DNA of 33,984 nucleotides from Gammaproteobacteria bacterium (GCA_026713705.1 JAPONY010000089.1:1-33984); one strand, 5' to 3'; shown: positions 10,601 through 24,226, counted from the first letter of the stretch. A program made the numbers and translations. The notes: generated by a model from the letters alone, not told the origin.

Positions 10601-11054
10601 AACGAAAACCTGAAACAGATGTTTCCGCGCATCATCGGCGAGGGCGGTGAAGCCAATCTAGTGATGACCGAGCAGAATCTTCTGAGTACAGGCATCGAAG
10701 TGCGTGCGCGGCCCCCCGGAAAGCGCTACCGCAATATGCACATGCTGTCCGGTGGTGAGCAAGCAATGGTGGCCGTGTCGCTGGTACTGTCCCTATTCAT
10801 GCTGAACCCGGCACCGTTTTGCATCCTGGACGAGGTGGATGCTCCCCTGTCGGACGACAACTTGGCGCGTTTTTGCCAGATCCTCGGCGAGATGAGTGAA
10901 CAGATCCAATTCATCATCGTCACGCATAACAAGATAACCATGGAGCATGTTGACCAGTTGATTGGAGTGACCATGAACGAACCTGGCGTGTCTCGGCTGG
11001 TCAGCGTGAATGTGGCACAAGCCATGGAGATGGTCGAGCAGGTGGAGGCAGGTC

Positions 11055-11062
<8 letters not shown>
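7622..11062 (+). CDS. smc: Chromosome segregation ATPase SMC
   Basis: 1146 residues with the full SMC plan. The N-terminal Walker A GPNGCGKS is at 31-38. A long charged coiled coil follows, then a globular hinge around residues 510-640, then a returning coiled coil. The C-terminal ATPase half holds the signature LSGGEQ from residue 1042 and Walker B FCILDEVD with D1070/E1071. SMC dimers with ScpA/ScpB organise and segregate chromosomes. The ATG at 7622 follows directly on the divergent queF upstream region. The 3' end overlaps zipA by 8 bases. The smc-zipA-ligA order is typical of gammaproteobacteria that use SMC instead of MukBEF. Confidence 0.97.
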
Positions 11063-15173
<4,111 letters not shown>

Positions 15174-15204
15174 TTAGGATTCCGGGACTGTCCATCATTC
15201 AGCC

Positions 15205-15969
15205 ATGTTAGTTGTCCTTTCCCCTTCGAAAACGCTGGATCCTGAAGCTTGCGCGGATGCTGCGATCTGCACGCAGCCGGAGTACCTGAAGGAATCCCGT
15301 CAACTGGTCCGCTGCCTGCGTGAACTGTCGCCTGACGACATCGCGGAACTGATGCGTGTGAGCATGAAGATCGCCAACCTGAACTTCGACCGCTACCACC
15401 AGTGGAAGACCCCGTTTACCTCGGATAACGCTCGCCCGGCCGCGCTGACATTCAAGGGAGACGTGTACACGGGACTGGGGGTGGACGATTTCACTCGGCA
15501 GGACCTGAAGTTCGCGCAGAAACATTTGCGCATCCTGTCCGGCCTGTACGGCCTGTTGCGCCCGCTTGATCTGATCCAGCCGTATCGGTTGGAAATGGGG
15601 ACAAGGTTGGGCACGTCTCGTGGCGACAACCTGTACCAGTTCTGGGGCAATCGGATTACCGAGGGCATTCGTGAAGCACTGTCGGACCAGAAGGGTCCGG
15701 TGCTGGTCAATCTTGCCTCCCAAGAATATTTCAAGGCAGTCCGACCGGACGCCCTCGATGCGCCGGTCATTACTCCGGTGTTCAAGGAACGCAAAGGCGG
15801 CCAGTATCGAGTCATCGGATTGTTCGCCAAAAAGGCGCGGGGCATGATGACCCGCTACATCATCAAGAACCGTCTGAGCACGGTTGACGCGATTACCGGA
15901 TTCACCGATGGCGGTTACCGGTATTCTCCAGAGATGTCGACGGAAACGGAGTGGGTGTTCGCCAGATAA
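15205..15969 (+). CDS. yaaA: YaaA family peroxide-stress protein (DUF328)
   Basis: 254 residues. YaaA lowers intracellular free iron and protects DNA during peroxide stress in E. coli; the fold is DNA-binding. Family hallmarks are the opening MLVVLSPSKTLD, the block FKGDVYTGL, the motif LRILSGLYGLLRPLD, the segment EMGTRL and the C-terminal region with GYRYSPEMSTETEWVF. Length is typical (about 255-260). It follows lpxA by 31 bases that contain a TATAAT. The next gene starts 19 bases after its stop. Confidence 0.95.
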   Translation: MLVVLSPSKTLDPEACADAAICTQPEYLKESRQLVRCLRELSPDDIAELMRVSMKIANLNFDRYHQWKTPFTSDNARPAALTFKGDVYTGLGVDDFTRQDLKFAQKHLRILSGLYGLLRPLDLIQPYRLEMGTRLGTSRGDNLYQFWGNRITEGIREALSDQKGPVLVNLASQEYFKAVRPDALDAPVITPVFKERKGGQYRVIGLFAKKARGMMTRYIIKNRLSTVDAITGFTDGGYRYSPEMSTETEWVFAR

Positions 15970-15988
15970 GCGGCGGAATCAAGTCGGC

Positions 15989-17335
15989 GTGCATCTTCAC
16001 ATTTTGGGCGTGGCCGGAAGTTTCATGGCCGGTATTGCCCGGATCGCTTCTGAGTGCGGGCACCGGGTCACCGGATCCGATGCGGCCCTGCATCCTCCCA
16101 TGAGCACCCAGCTGGAGCAGGCTGGCGTGGAATGCCAGGTCGGTTACGAGTGGTCGCACTTGCAGCCACCCCCGGATTGCGTCGTCGTCGGAAACGTCAT
16201 GAGCCGGGGTCATGCGATCATCGAACAACTGCTGAACAGTTCCATTCCGTATGTTTCGGGCCCCCAGTGGTTACGGGATCACCTGTTGCGTGAACGTTGG
16301 GTGTTGGCAGTGGCGGGCACACACGGCAAGACCACCACCAGCGCGATGCTGGCGCATATCCTGATTGAAGCGGACCGGTCTCCAGGGTATCTGATTGGAG
16401 GGGTGGCCGCACGGACGCAGAAAAGTGCCCAGGCCGGGCAGTCGCCATACTTTGTGGTCGAGGCCGATGAATACGACACGGCGTTTTTTGACAAGCGATC
16501 GAAGTTTGTCCACTACCGTCCACGGACACTGGTTCTGACCAATCTGGAATACGACCATGCGGATATTTTCGAGGACCTCGATGCCATTCAGCGCCAGTTT
16601 CATCATCTGTTGCGCACGGTTCCGGGGGAAGGCCGCATCCTATGCCGTGCGGGCGATCCGAATCTGCAGAAAGTTCTGGAAATGGGGTGTTGGACTCCGG
16701 TGGAGACGTTTGGTCCCGAAGAAAACAGTGACTGGTGTTGCCCGTGGCAGCCCGGCCAGGAACTGACGATTCAATATGGCGGGGCTTCCTACGTGGCGCA
16801 GGGTTACCAGCCCTTGGGGATGCACAATGCGCTGAATGCCACGGCCGCCGTGGCGGCGGCGGTGCACGCCGGCATCCCGGTTCAAATGGCGGCCGATGCG
16901 CTGGCGTCTTTCGAAGGGGTGCTGCGTCGATTGACCCGGCGCCCAAGCCGGAACGAAGAAATCTACCTGTATGATGATTTTGCCCATCACCCAACCGAAA
17001 TACGTGCGAGCATCGAGGCCGTGAGAGGACGACACCCGGATCAGCCAATTCTGGCAGTGGTCGAGCCAGCCTCGAACAGCATGCGGCTAGGAGTGCACCG
17101 CGACTCTTTGGCCGAAGCCTTGGAAGGGGCGGATCGGAATTGGCTGCACGTGTCGCAGGAGATGCAGTGGGATGCCGCAGAATGGGGACAGGCTCACGGG
17201 CGGGTCAGCATAACGACCGACCTGGCTGTCCTGGAAGCGCAAATTCGTGAGCAACTCGTATCCGGCGGTGTCATCCTGGTCATGAGCAATCGTGCGGGAT
17301 CAGACATTTGCCAACATCTGGAATCATGCCTGTGA
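15989..17335 (+). CDS. mpl: UDP-N-acetylmuramate:L-Ala-gamma-D-Glu-mDAP ligase (murein recycling)
   Basis: 448 residues from a GTG at 15989. Mpl reattaches the recycled tripeptide L-Ala-gamma-D-Glu-meso-DAP to UDP-MurNAc, bypassing MurC/D/E. The N-terminal HLHILGVAGSFMAGIA is the UDP-MurNAc-binding glycine loop. The ATP loop is GTHGKTTT at residues 110-117, followed by FVVEADEYDTAFFDKRSKF, which separates Mpl from MurC. The start was chosen by alignment to the family N-terminus; a longer frame exists but overlaps yaaA without support. The tnpB element lies 28 bases downstream of its stop. With anmK at 30999-32093, the window has two murein-recycling enzymes. Confidence 0.95.
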   Translation: MHLHILGVAGSFMAGIARIASECGHRVTGSDAALHPPMSTQLEQAGVECQVGYEWSHLQPPPDCVVVGNVMSRGHAIIEQLLNSSIPYVSGPQWLRDHLLRERWVLAVAGTHGKTTTSAMLAHILIEADRSPGYLIGGVAARTQKSAQAGQSPYFVVEADEYDTAFFDKRSKFVHYRPRTLVLTNLEYDHADIFEDLDAIQRQFHHLLRTVPGEGRILCRAGDPNLQKVLEMGCWTPVETFGPEENSDWCCPWQPGQELTIQYGGASYVAQGYQPLGMHNALNATAAVAAAVHAGIPVQMAADALASFEGVLRRLTRRPSRNEEIYLYDDFAHHPTEIRASIEAVRGRHPDQPILAVVEPASNSMRLGVHRDSLAEALEGADRNWLHVSQEMQWDAAEWGQAHGRVSITTDLAVLEAQIREQLVSGGVILVMSNRAGSDICQHLESCL

Positions 17336-17363
17336 GGGCGTCTGGAGCATAGGAAAATCTAAA

Positions 17364-17390
17364 GGTAATTATGTAGCAAAATCTGTAAAG
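17364..17390 (+). repeat. Left arm of inverted repeat around tnpB
   Basis: The core AATTATGTAGCAAAATC at 17367-17383 is the exact reverse complement of 18658-18674. The flanking bases extend the match imperfectly to 17364-17390. The arm lies immediately before the TATAAT of the tnpB promoter. Confidence 0.9.
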
Positions 17391-17391
17391 T

Positions 17392-17397
17392 TATAAT
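17392..17397 (+). promoter_or_regulatory. TATAAT immediately before tnpB, suggesting a leaderless mRNA
   Basis: A perfect TATAAT ends six bases before the tnpB ATG at 17404, so normal initiation would place the first transcribed base at or next to the ATG. No Shine-Dalgarno sequence is present. The -35 position (17369-17374, TTATGT) is weak and falls inside the left repeat arm. Confidence 0.5.
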
Positions 17398-17403
17398 CCT
17401 GCC

Positions 17404-18672
17404 ATGAAAGTCAATCGTACCATCCGCTATCGCCTGCACCCGGGCTCTGCAAGGAAGAATCAGCAATTGCACGGCACCGCCGGAGCCTGCCGATTCGTCT
17501 GGAATCATATGGTCGGGAAACTCAAGGATGACTATGAATATTATGGAGAATGCAACTTTTATTACATGTCCACGAAGACAATCCCTACGCAAGGACTAGG
17601 CCGAACTTTCACGGTCCTCCGGCGGCACAGTTACAAGTGGTTGCAAGGCTATTCGGCGTATATCGTCAAGAGTTCGCTCCAGCCCATCGAGACGACCTAC
17701 AGGGAATTCTTCAAGGATGTGGAAGCAGGCGGGAAACTAAACCGCAAGCCGCCGCGGTTCCACGGAAAATGGACGACCCCGCCAAGTTTTCCGATCAATT
17801 ACGTGTCGGCGAAGGTGTCGGGCGACAGCCTGTACGTGCAGAAGGTCGGCTGGATGAAGATGGCGGGTAACAATCCGTATCCGGACGGCGAGTTCAAGTC
17901 TGGCCGGGTCAAGTGTGAATGCGGGAACTGGTATGCCTACCTGACCTATGAAGTTCAGGCAGAAGCGAGTCTTCCGCACAGCATCCGGGAGGTGGGCATC
18001 GACCGGAACGTGTCGGACGGCAACTGGGCGGTGCTGTCGGACGGCACCAGGCACGGAGGCCCCGACCTTGAGAAGAAGGTCGCCCGGCGCAAGCGATACC
18101 AGCGCAAGTTGGCACGGCAGGTGAAAGGGAGCAACCGGCGAAAGGTTACGAAACTCAGGCTACAGAAGGCGTTCCGGGCGGAACGCTTCGCCCGGCTGAA
18201 CTGGGCACACCATGTCAGCAAGGACATTGCTTCGCGGTACGACGTGGCCTACATAGAGAAATTGAACATCCGAGGCATGACGAAGTCCGCCAAAGGCACC
18301 AAAGAGAAACCCGGCAAGCACGTGAAAGCGAAATCCGGCCTGAACCGCCAGATCCTCGCCAGCGCATGGGGTACGCTGGAGGTGTGCCTGAACTACAAGG
18401 CAGAAGTCCGCAAGGTGCATCCGGCGTACACCAGCCAGACCTGCCACCAGTGCGGGCATGTCGATAAGAAGAATAGAAAAGGAACAGAATTCAAGTGCAC
18501 CGAATGCGGGCACGCGGACGATGCGGACGTGAACGCCGCATTGAACATATTGGCCTTCGGGAATGGGGCGACTGGACGTGGAGGTGGCGACACCGGCGGG
18601 GCATCCTGCCACAGTCGGCCTGTGAAGCGTCAAGAAATGGGCAATGAATCCCTTGCGGATTTTGCTACATAA
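17404..18672 (+). CDS. tnpB: TnpB, predicted RNA-guided nuclease (element 1)
   Basis: 422 residues, the usual TnpB size. The RuvC-like triad appears intact: D200 in VGIDRNV, E285 in YIEKLNI and D375 in DDADVNAALNIL. The zinc ribbon is C347/C350 (CHQCGH) and C365/C368 (CTECGH). The N-terminal part has the helix-turn-helix-like IRYRLHPGSARKNQQL. TnpB proteins cut DNA next to a short motif, guided by an RNA made from the element's right end. The final residues D-F-A-T and the stop are encoded by the right repeat arm. It is unlike the second TnpB in the window except at these motifs, so the two are separate acquisitions. Its nuclease activity is inferred from family. Confidence 0.93.
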   Translation: MKVNRTIRYRLHPGSARKNQQLHGTAGACRFVWNHMVGKLKDDYEYYGECNFYYMSTKTIPTQGLGRTFTVLRRHSYKWLQGYSAYIVKSSLQPIETTYREFFKDVEAGGKLNRKPPRFHGKWTTPPSFPINYVSAKVSGDSLYVQKVGWMKMAGNNPYPDGEFKSGRVKCECGNWYAYLTYEVQAEASLPHSIREVGIDRNVSDGNWAVLSDGTRHGGPDLEKKVARRKRYQRKLARQVKGSNRRKVTKLRLQKAFRAERFARLNWAHHVSKDIASRYDVAYIEKLNIRGMTKSAKGTKEKPGKHVKAKSGLNRQILASAWGTLEVCLNYKAEVRKVHPAYTSQTCHQCGHVDKKNRKGTEFKCTECGHADDADVNAALNILAFGNGATGRGGGDTGGASCHSRPVKRQEMGNESLADFAT

Positions 18673-18677
18673 TTCCC
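18560..18677 (+). ncRNA. Possible right-end guide RNA (omega RNA) of element 1
   Basis: In TnpB elements the guide RNA overlaps the 3' end of tnpB and runs to the element's right end. Here two adjacent hairpins are visible: GGCA/TGCC at 18600-18610 and CACAG/CTGTG at 18610-18624. They are followed by an unpaired stretch and the repeat arm. The 5' boundary is arbitrary. No experiment or alignment supports it, and element 1's end is uncertain, so the guide cannot be read with confidence. Confidence 0.35.
18651..18677 (-). repeat. Right arm of inverted repeat around tnpB
   Basis: The core GATTTTGCTACATAATT at 18658-18674 is the exact reverse complement of the left arm. It includes the tnpB stop codon and runs to within one base of the trx ATG at 18679. 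Confidence 0.9.
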
Positions 18678-18678
18678 A

Positions 18679-19044
18679 ATGAGCGTAATTGAACTGACTA
18701 AGGACAACTTCAACGAGACCGTTGACAACAACGACATTGTGATAGTGGACTTTTGGGCCGAGTGGTGTGGGCCGTGCAAGAGTTTCGCACCAATTTTCGA
18801 AAAGGTGGCGGGGAACCATCCGGAAATTGTTTTCGGCAAGATTGACACCGAAGAACAAACGGAGCTGGCCCAGGCGTTTCAGATCCGTTCGATTCCCACC
18901 CTGATGCTGTTTCGCGAGCAGATCCAGCTGCTTGCGCAGCCGGGGGCACTGTCTATCGCCCAGTTGGAAGACTTGGTGCAGAAGGTGAGCGAACTGGACA
19001 TGCAACCGATTCACGAGCAAATCAGGCAACGCTCCGCTTCATGA
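18679..19044 (+). CDS. Thioredoxin-family protein
   Basis: 121 residues with the redox site WCGPC (C30, C33) in VIVDFWAEWCGPCKSF, and the cis-proline motif SIPTL. It keeps the thioredoxin fold but has a divergent C-terminal third ([21 protein letters not shown]), so it is not classical TrxA. Related proteins reduce disulfides or act with chaperones; the substrate here is unknown. The ATG lies right after the repeat arm of the tnpB unit, with no recognisable Shine-Dalgarno sequence, so its native upstream region has probably been displaced. The stop overlaps the next gene's ATG (ATGA), linking it to the ABC exporter. Confidence 0.9.
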   Translation: MSVIELTKDNFNETVDNNDIVIVDFWAEWCGPCKSFAPIFEKVAGNHPEIVFGKIDTEEQTELAQAFQIRSIPTLMLFREQIQLLAQPGALSIAQLEDLVQKVSELDMQPIHEQIRQRSAS

Positions 19045-20855
19045 CTGCGGCGGCGCATGTTGCCGAAAGCGGGCCGCCCGCAGAATACACGCTTAGCTAC
19101 CTGATCTCCCTGGTCCGGCGCCATCGCCGGCAACTGACCTATGCGCACTTGGTGGCCATTGGCGCGACGGCTGCGAGCATCCCGCTGCCCCTGCTTATGC
19201 CCCTGCTGGTGGACGAGGTTCTGCTGGAGCAACCGGAATTCCTGGTTCCCCTGATCCAGGCATGGTCGCCCGAACCCTGGCACGGTCCGGTCTTGTACGT
19301 GGGCGCGGTTTTGCTCCTGACGATCTTGTTGCGGACCACGTCGATCCTGTTGCACGCGTTTCAGGTGCGGGAACTGGCGATTGTCTCCAAGGATATGGTG
19401 TATCGGTTGCGCCGCCAGTTGCTGCAGCGGCTTGAGCGGACCTCTTTGTCCGAATATGAGACCCTCGGCAGCGGCACGGTCTCGGCCCACCTGGTCACGG
19501 ACCTTCAGACCATTGACGACTTCGTAGCCATTACCGTAGGAAAATTCGTGGTTGCCGGTCTCACCGTCGTGGGCACGGCGGCCGTACTGCTGTGGCTGCA
19601 CTGGGGACTGGCGCTGTTTATCCTGTGCATGAATCCACTGGTGATTTATTTCACGATCGTGCTGGGACGGCGAGTCAAGGAGTTGAAGAAGCGCGAGAAC
19701 TCGGCAATCGAACATTTCCAGCAATCCCTGACCGAGACCTTGGACGGGATTCACCAGATTCGGGCGCACAACCGGGAACGCCACTATATTCTTCGCGTGA
19801 TGGACGAGGCGCGGGGCGTGCGCGACTGGTCCACGGCCTACTTCTGGAAGAGCGAGATGGCGAGCCGCGCCTCGGGCACCGTGTTCCTGCTGGGCTTCGA
19901 CGTCTTCCGTGCGGTCAGCATGCTGATGGTGGTGTTCTCCGATCTCAGCATCGGGGAAATGATGGCGGTGTTCGGCTACCTGTGGTTCATGATCGGACCG
20001 GTGCAGGAACTGCTGAGCGTGCAATACACGTACTATGCGGCTTCGGCCGCGCTGGGGCGGGTCAACCGAATTCTGAAATTTCGGGAAGAGCCTCGGCACC
20101 CCCACATTCACAATCCGTTCGATGGTGTTCCCACCACTTCCCTGAAGTTTGAAAACGTGCATTTTTCATTCATTCCCGAGCAGCCGGTGCTGAACGGCAT
20201 CACCCTGCGAGTGGCGGCAGGAGAGAAAGTGGCATTTGTGGGGGCCAGCGGTGCGGGGAAATCGACCTTGATGCAGGTCCTGCTCGGCCTGTACCCGGCT
20301 GATTCGGGCGAGATCCGCTTTGGGAAACGGTCCGTCAGGGAAATCGGTTTCGATACGGTCCGGGACAATGTTGCGATCGTGCTCCAGCATCCGACCTTGT
20401 TCAACGATACGCTCCGGTCAAATCTGACACTGGGGGAATCTCTCCCAGATGACGCGCTGTGGGAAGCCCTGCGAGTGTCTCAGTTGCAGGAATGGGCGCA
20501 AGCGCTTCCTCAAAAGCTGGACACTCAACTCGGAGTGGACGGAATTCGACTCTCGGGAGGTCAGCGTCAACGCCTTTCGATTGCCCGGACGGTGCTGATG
20601 GATCCGGAGATCCTGATTCTGGACGAGGCCACCTCCATGCTGGACACTCAGATTGAAGACCGCTTGCACCGCGAACTGTTTACCTGCTTCGAAGGGCGCA
20701 CGACACTGATCGTGGCGCACCGGCTCAGTGCCGTCAGGCACGCCGATCATGTGTACGTGATGGAAGACGGGAGGATTATCGAGCAGGGTGGGCCGCAACA
20801 GTTGATGGATCAGGATGGTTTATACGCCAAGTTGTACTCTGGGCAACATCACTGA
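19041..20855 (+). CDS. ABC exporter, fused membrane and ATPase domains
   Basis: 604 residues. The N-terminal half is a six-helix exporter membrane domain (for example [21 protein letters not shown] and the segment near residues 170-200). The ATPase domain has Walker [10 protein letters not shown] near 400, signature LSGGQRQR near 503, Walker [13 protein letters not shown] near 525 and the switch histidine in VAHRLS. This is the MsbA-like half-transporter type that works as a homodimer. The substrate cannot be read from the sequence. It is translationally coupled to the thioredoxin-like gene. Its 3' end overlaps the convergent hemL by 7 bases. Confidence 0.93.
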   Translation: MTAAAHVAESGPPAEYTLSYLISLVRRHRRQLTYAHLVAIGATAASIPLPLLMPLLVDEVLLEQPEFLVPLIQAWSPEPWHGPVLYVGAVLLLTILLRTTSILLHAFQVRELAIVSKDMVYRLRRQLLQRLERTSLSEYETLGSGTVSAHLVTDLQTIDDFVAITVGKFVVAGLTVVGTAAVLLWLHWGLALFILCMNPLVIYFTIVLGRRVKELKKRENSAIEHFQQSLTETLDGIHQIRAHNRERHYILRVMDEARGVRDWSTAYFWKSEMASRASGTVFLLGFDVFRAVSMLMVVFSDLSIGEMMAVFGYLWFMIGPVQELLSVQYTYYAASAALGRVNRILKFREEPRHPHIHNPFDGVPTTSLKFENVHFSFIPEQPVLNGITLRVAAGEKVAFVGASGAGKSTLMQVLLGLYPADSGEIRFGKRSVREIGFDTVRDNVAIVLQHPTLFNDTLRSNLTLGESLPDDALWEALRVSQLQEWAQALPQKLDTQLGVDGIRLSGGQRQRLSIARTVLMDPEILILDEATSMLDTQIEDRLHRELFTCFEGRTTLIVAHRLSAVRHADHVYVMEDGRIIEQGGPQQLMDQDGLYAKLYSGQHH

Positions 20856-22141
20856 TTTTCTCGGCGCACTGCGTCGAATGCGATTCCTGCGGCTTCCACG
20901 GTGCGGTCGATCTCCTGTTGTGTATGTGCACTCGACAGAAACCCTGCCTCGTAGCTGGAGGGTGCGAGATAAACTCCCTGCTTCAGCATATGGTGGAAAA
21001 AGAGCTGGTAGTCTTCAGCCCGGCAAGCTTGGACATCGGCATAACACCGAACCGGGTCTCCTGACGTGAAGAAAATGCCGAACATACCGGTTGCTTCGAC
21101 CGCTTCAAACGAAACGTCATGCGCACCTGCCTGTTCGCGCAGGCCTTGTACCAAGCGTGCCGCTCCATCGCCAAGCGCTTCGTAAAAGCCATCCTGTTCA
21201 ATCAGATTCAGTGTCGCCAGGCCGGCCGCCATGGTGACGGGGTTCCCGGACAAGGTGCCGGCTTGGTACACCGGGCCGAGGGGAGCGAGCTGCTCCATTA
21301 TTTCGGCGCGGCCCCCGAAGGCTCCGACCGGCAGACCGCCGCCGATGACCTTCCCCAACACGGTCAGATCCGGTGTAATGCCGAAGCGTTGTTGTGCGCC
21401 GCCGGGCCCGACCCGGAACCCGGTCATGACCTCGTCGAAAATCAACAGGCTACCGTAGCGGTCGCAACAATCGCGCAAGGCCTCAAGGAATCCAGGATCC
21501 GGAAGTACGCAGCCCATGTTTCCGGCGATCGGCTCGACGATGATCGCGGCGATCTGATCGCCCCGATCCGCGAAAATTTCCTGTACTTCCCCGGCGTTGT
21601 TGTACTGTGCGATTTCGGTGTGTTCGACCGTGCTTGCGGGAATACCGGGCGAGGAAGGCACGCCATGTGTCAGGGCCCCGGAGCCGGCCTGCACCAGCAG
21701 GGCATCGGCATGGCCGTGGTAACAGCCTGCGAATTTGATGATCCGGTCGCGCGCGGTGACGCCGCGCGCAAGACGGATGGCGCTCATGGCCGCTTCCGTG
21801 CCGGAATTTACCAGACGCACCTTTTCCAGCGAAGGAACCAGTTGGCATAGCTTCTCTGCCATCTCGGTCTCCAACGGATGGGGGGTACCGAAGCAGATGC
21901 CCTGATCCACCGTGCTTTTGATTTTTTCGAGCACAGAAGGGTGGGCATGCCCGACAATCATCGGGCCCCAGGCACCGACATAATCGATGTAGGAGCGCCC
22001 TTCCACATCGTAGAGATAAGCGCCCTCGCCACGTTGCATGAACACCGGGGTGCCTCCGACTGCGCCGAAGGCGCGGACTGGAGAGTTAACCCCACCGGGA
22101 ATTCTGCGGCAGGCCGCGTCAAACCAATTGGAATCAACCAT
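20849..22141 (-). CDS. hemL: Glutamate-1-semialdehyde 2,1-aminomutase
   Basis: 430 residues, close to the usual 426. PLP enzyme that converts glutamate-1-semialdehyde to 5-aminolevulinate in C5-pathway tetrapyrrole synthesis. Signatures are the start [21 protein letters not shown], the loop [25 protein letters not shown] and the PLP-binding lysine K264 in [11 protein letters not shown]. The ATG at 22141 is chosen by family length; a longer in-frame extension upstream lies inside thiE. It overlaps thiE by 8 bases and follows it in the same direction. hemJ, another step of the pathway, is at 28306-28731. Confidence 0.97.
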   Translation of the reverse strand: MVDSNWFDAACRRIPGGVNSPVRAFGAVGGTPVFMQRGEGAYLYDVEGRSYIDYVGAWGPMIVGHAHPSVLEKIKSTVDQGICFGTPHPLETEMAEKLCQLVPSLEKVRLVNSGTEAAMSAIRLARGVTARDRIIKFAGCYHGHADALLVQAGSGALTHGVPSSPGIPASTVEHTEIAQYNNAGEVQEIFADRGDQIAAIIVEPIAGNMGCVLPDPGFLEALRDCCDRYGSLLIFDEVMTGFRVGPGGAQQRFGITPDLTVLGKVIGGGLPVGAFGGRAEIMEQLAPLGPVYQAGTLSGNPVTMAAGLATLNLIEQDGFYEALGDGAARLVQGLREQAGAHDVSFEAVEATGMFGIFFTSGDPVRCYADVQACRAEDYQLFFHHMLKQGVYLAPSSYEAGFLSSAHTQQEIDRTVEAAGIAFDAVRRENQ

Positions 22142-22754
22142 TTGCGTCGAACTTGGAGGCGATCGAATGGGCAGCTGCAGCGACATCCGGTTGAGCGAAA
22201 ATCCCACTACAAACCGCTAGTAAGTCGGCTCCGGCTTGGATTATGGAAGTGGCGTTATCCATGCTAATGCCCCCAATGGCGCAGACCGGGATGGGCAATT
22301 CACGACACGCGCGCATCAGGAGGTCGGGTTGGGCGGTTACAGCGTCGGGCCGAGTGGGGCTAGCGTAGAAACTTCCAAAGGCCACATAGGAAGCGCCCGA
22401 ACGGAAGGCAGTTTGGGCGCGCGTGAAATCATTGTAACAAGAGGCGCCAATCAATCCATCAGGAAATCGATTCCTGGCCTCGTCGATGGAGACGTCGTCC
22501 GCGCCCAAGTGCACGCCGTCCGCATCAAGAGCAAGAGCCAGATCAAGGTCGTCGTTAATGATCAGGGGGATATGCCGTGACCGGCACAGGGTCAGCAGGG
22601 CTTCTGCGCGCTCTTTGCGTTCTGCTGTGGAAGCGGTTTTGTCCCGGTACTGGATCACGCAGGCACCCCCCACGATGGCTTTTTCGACGGATTCCAGCAG
22701 GGAAGGGCAGCCGTCCGGAGTCAGCGCGTACAATCCCTTCGGGCAGAAAGTCAT
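22134..22754 (-). CDS. thiE: Thiamine-phosphate synthase
   Basis: 206 residues. It joins HMP-PP and the thiazole phosphate to make thiamine monophosphate. TIM-barrel motifs are visible: [47 protein letters not shown] (the pyrophosphate loop, slightly divergent) and VCAIGGIS. The ATG at 22754 has an AGGAGG about ten bases upstream and matches the family start GLYALTPD. A longer in-frame start at 22808 is less likely. It is upstream of and coupled to hemL, an association seen in other gammaproteobacteria. No other thiamine genes are present. Confidence 0.95.
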   Translation of the reverse strand: MTFCPKGLYALTPDGCPSLLESVEKAIVGGACVIQYRDKTASTAERKERAEALLTLCRSRHIPLIINDDLDLALALDADGVHLGADDVSIDEARNRFPDGLIGASCYNDFTRAQTAFRSGASYVAFGSFYASPTRPDAVTAQPDLLMRACRELPIPVCAIGGISMDNATSIIQAGADLLAVCSGIFAQPDVAAAAHSIASKFDANG

Positions 22755-22870
22755 AAATTCTAGGCCTCCTGAGACGTTGGTCCAGCGGATCTCGTGAGGA
22801 TGGGCCAAGAATGGAGCATCGATAAAGACATGAAACCGTATTGTAGAAGCAGCCGGAGTAATCGAGGGTC

Positions 22871-24226
22871 ATGAATTCGCTGGCATCGCTTCGAAGCCTC
22901 CTGCCGACGCGGGACGATCACGTTCGCTTGTGGCGGATTGCCGGGCCGATGACGCTGACCGGCCTTGCCATCCCCCTGCTGGGGATGGTCGACACGTTCG
23001 TGATGGGGCATTTGGAAGCAGCTTACTACCTGGGTGCGGTGGCGGTTGGGTCGACATTGATCCAGTTGCTGTTCTGGGGCGTCGGGTTCCTGCGCATGAG
23101 TTCGACCGCGCTGGCCGCGCAGGCATCGCACGATCCTGACAAGACCCGACTGGTGTTGTTGCGGAGCTTGCTGTCTGCCGTATTGATTTCTGCGATGGTG
23201 GTGCTCCTGAGGGAACCGCTCCAGCATTTCAGTTACACCCTTCTGGCCTTGGAGGAGGAAATCAACCTGCACTCCCGGCTGTACTTTGAAATCTGCATCT
23301 GGAGCATGCCGGCAGTGCTGCTGAATATGGTGATCTGGGGCTGGTGCCTCGGCATGCAGAATGCCCGGGCACCGTTATACCTGGCACTTTGGATCAATGC
23401 GATCAACATAGTGTTGGACATAGTGTTTGTGTTTCACTTCGGTCTTCAGACTCGAGGGGTGGCATACGCTTTCCTGGTGGCGAATTACAGCGGCATGCTT
23501 CTGGGGGCCTGGATCCTGTGGCGCATGCTCCGCCCAATGCCGCGGATGACGTTGCACGGACTGTGGGATGCGCGGGCATGGAAGAACCTGTTCGTGGTCA
23601 ACCACCACCTGTTCGTACGGACGGTCCTGCTGCTGTTCTCATTCGCTTTCTTCATGGCACAAGGTGCGGATTTCGGAGCTGTCGTATTGGCCGCCAATGC
23701 CGTGCTCATCAATTTTTTTTACATCACGGCCTATGGCATGGACGGCTTTGCCCACGGTTTGGAGGCATTGTGCGGTCGGGCGGTCGGAATGCGGGACCGG
23801 CAGTTGTTCGAGCGCGTGGTCGTTTCCGCGTTGTTCTGGTGCCTGTTGATCGGGATTTTTCTAATCAGCATTTTCGCGGGAGCCGGAATGACCGTGATCG
23901 GCTGGCTAACTTCACTGCCCGAGGTTCAAAGTGCGGCGTCGCTTTATCTTCCTTGGCTTGTTGTATTGCCTGTCTTCTGTCTTCTGCCTTTTCTATTGGA
24001 CGGATTGTTCATTGGCACGACCCGAACCCGGGAAATGCGCAACAGCATGGTCCTGTCAATCCTGATTTACCTGTTGCTTTGGTTCGTGACGGAGGATTTG
24101 GGGAACCATGGCCTGTGGCTGGCGTTGACGAGTTTCATGGTCGCGCGTGGCCTGACGCTCGGGTATTACAGCTGGCGGATTGAGCGTGACGGAGGGTTCG
24201 TTCCGAGAAATCTGTCCAGCCGTTGA
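22871..24226 (+). CDS. MATE-family efflux transporter (DinF-like)
   Basis: 451 residues, almost entirely hydrophobic with about twelve membrane segments in two halves, typical of MATE exporters. The opening WRIAGPMTLTGLAIPLLGMVDTFVMGHL is the first-helix signature of the DinF-like branch (PxxLxxLxxPLxGxVDTxxxGxL pattern). These carriers expel organic cations or metabolites using a Na+ or H+ gradient. The substrate is not inferable. The ATG at 22871 is about 116 bases from the divergent thiE start, so the gap probably holds promoters for both. Confidence 0.92.
   Translation: MNSLASLRSLLPTRDDHVRLWRIAGPMTLTGLAIPLLGMVDTFVMGHLEAAYYLGAVAVGSTLIQLLFWGVGFLRMSSTALAAQASHDPDKTRLVLLRSLLSAVLISAMVVLLREPLQHFSYTLLALEEEINLHSRLYFEICIWSMPAVLLNMVIWGWCLGMQNARAPLYLALWINAINIVLDIVFVFHFGLQTRGVAYAFLVANYSGMLLGAWILWRMLRPMPRMTLHGLWDARAWKNLFVVNHHLFVRTVLLLFSFAFFMAQGADFGAVVLAANAVLINFFYITAYGMDGFAHGLEALCGRAVGMRDRQLFERVVVSALFWCLLIGIFLISIFAGAGMTVIGWLTSLPEVQSAASLYLPWLVVLPVFCLLPFLLDGLFIGTTRTREMRNSMVLSILIYLLLWFVTEDLGNHGLWLALTSFMVARGLTLGYYSWRIERDGGFVPRNLSSR

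Larger units (their letters stand above)
17364..18677 (+). mobile_element. tnpB-only element bracketed by inverted repeats
   Basis: A 1.3-kb unit holding only tnpB. It begins and ends with copies of an inverted repeat: 17 bases perfect, about 23 of 27 when extended. The unit fills the space between mpl and the thioredoxin-like gene, and the right arm ends one base before the trx ATG. No tnpA or serine recombinase is present, so any movement would need a transposase supplied in trans. Standard IS200/IS605 elements lack terminal inverted repeats, so either this is a different kind of unit or the repeat has another role. No target duplication longer than two bases is visible. The exact ends are inferred from the repeat. 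Confidence 0.6.

Noticed and set aside
16218-17048. 276-codon open frame antisense to mpl
   Set aside because: Lies wholly inside a confidently assigned gene and encodes a Pro/Arg-rich sequence without domain features.
17364-17370. GGTAATT/GTAATT shared with 18684-18689, considered as the cleavage repeat of the first tnpB element
   Set aside because: The right copy is inside the trx coding sequence, and excision there would remove the trx start codon.
19011-20162. 383-codon open frame antisense to the ABC exporter
   Set aside because: Composition is Q/H/R-rich with no domain; the sense strand has all ABC motifs.
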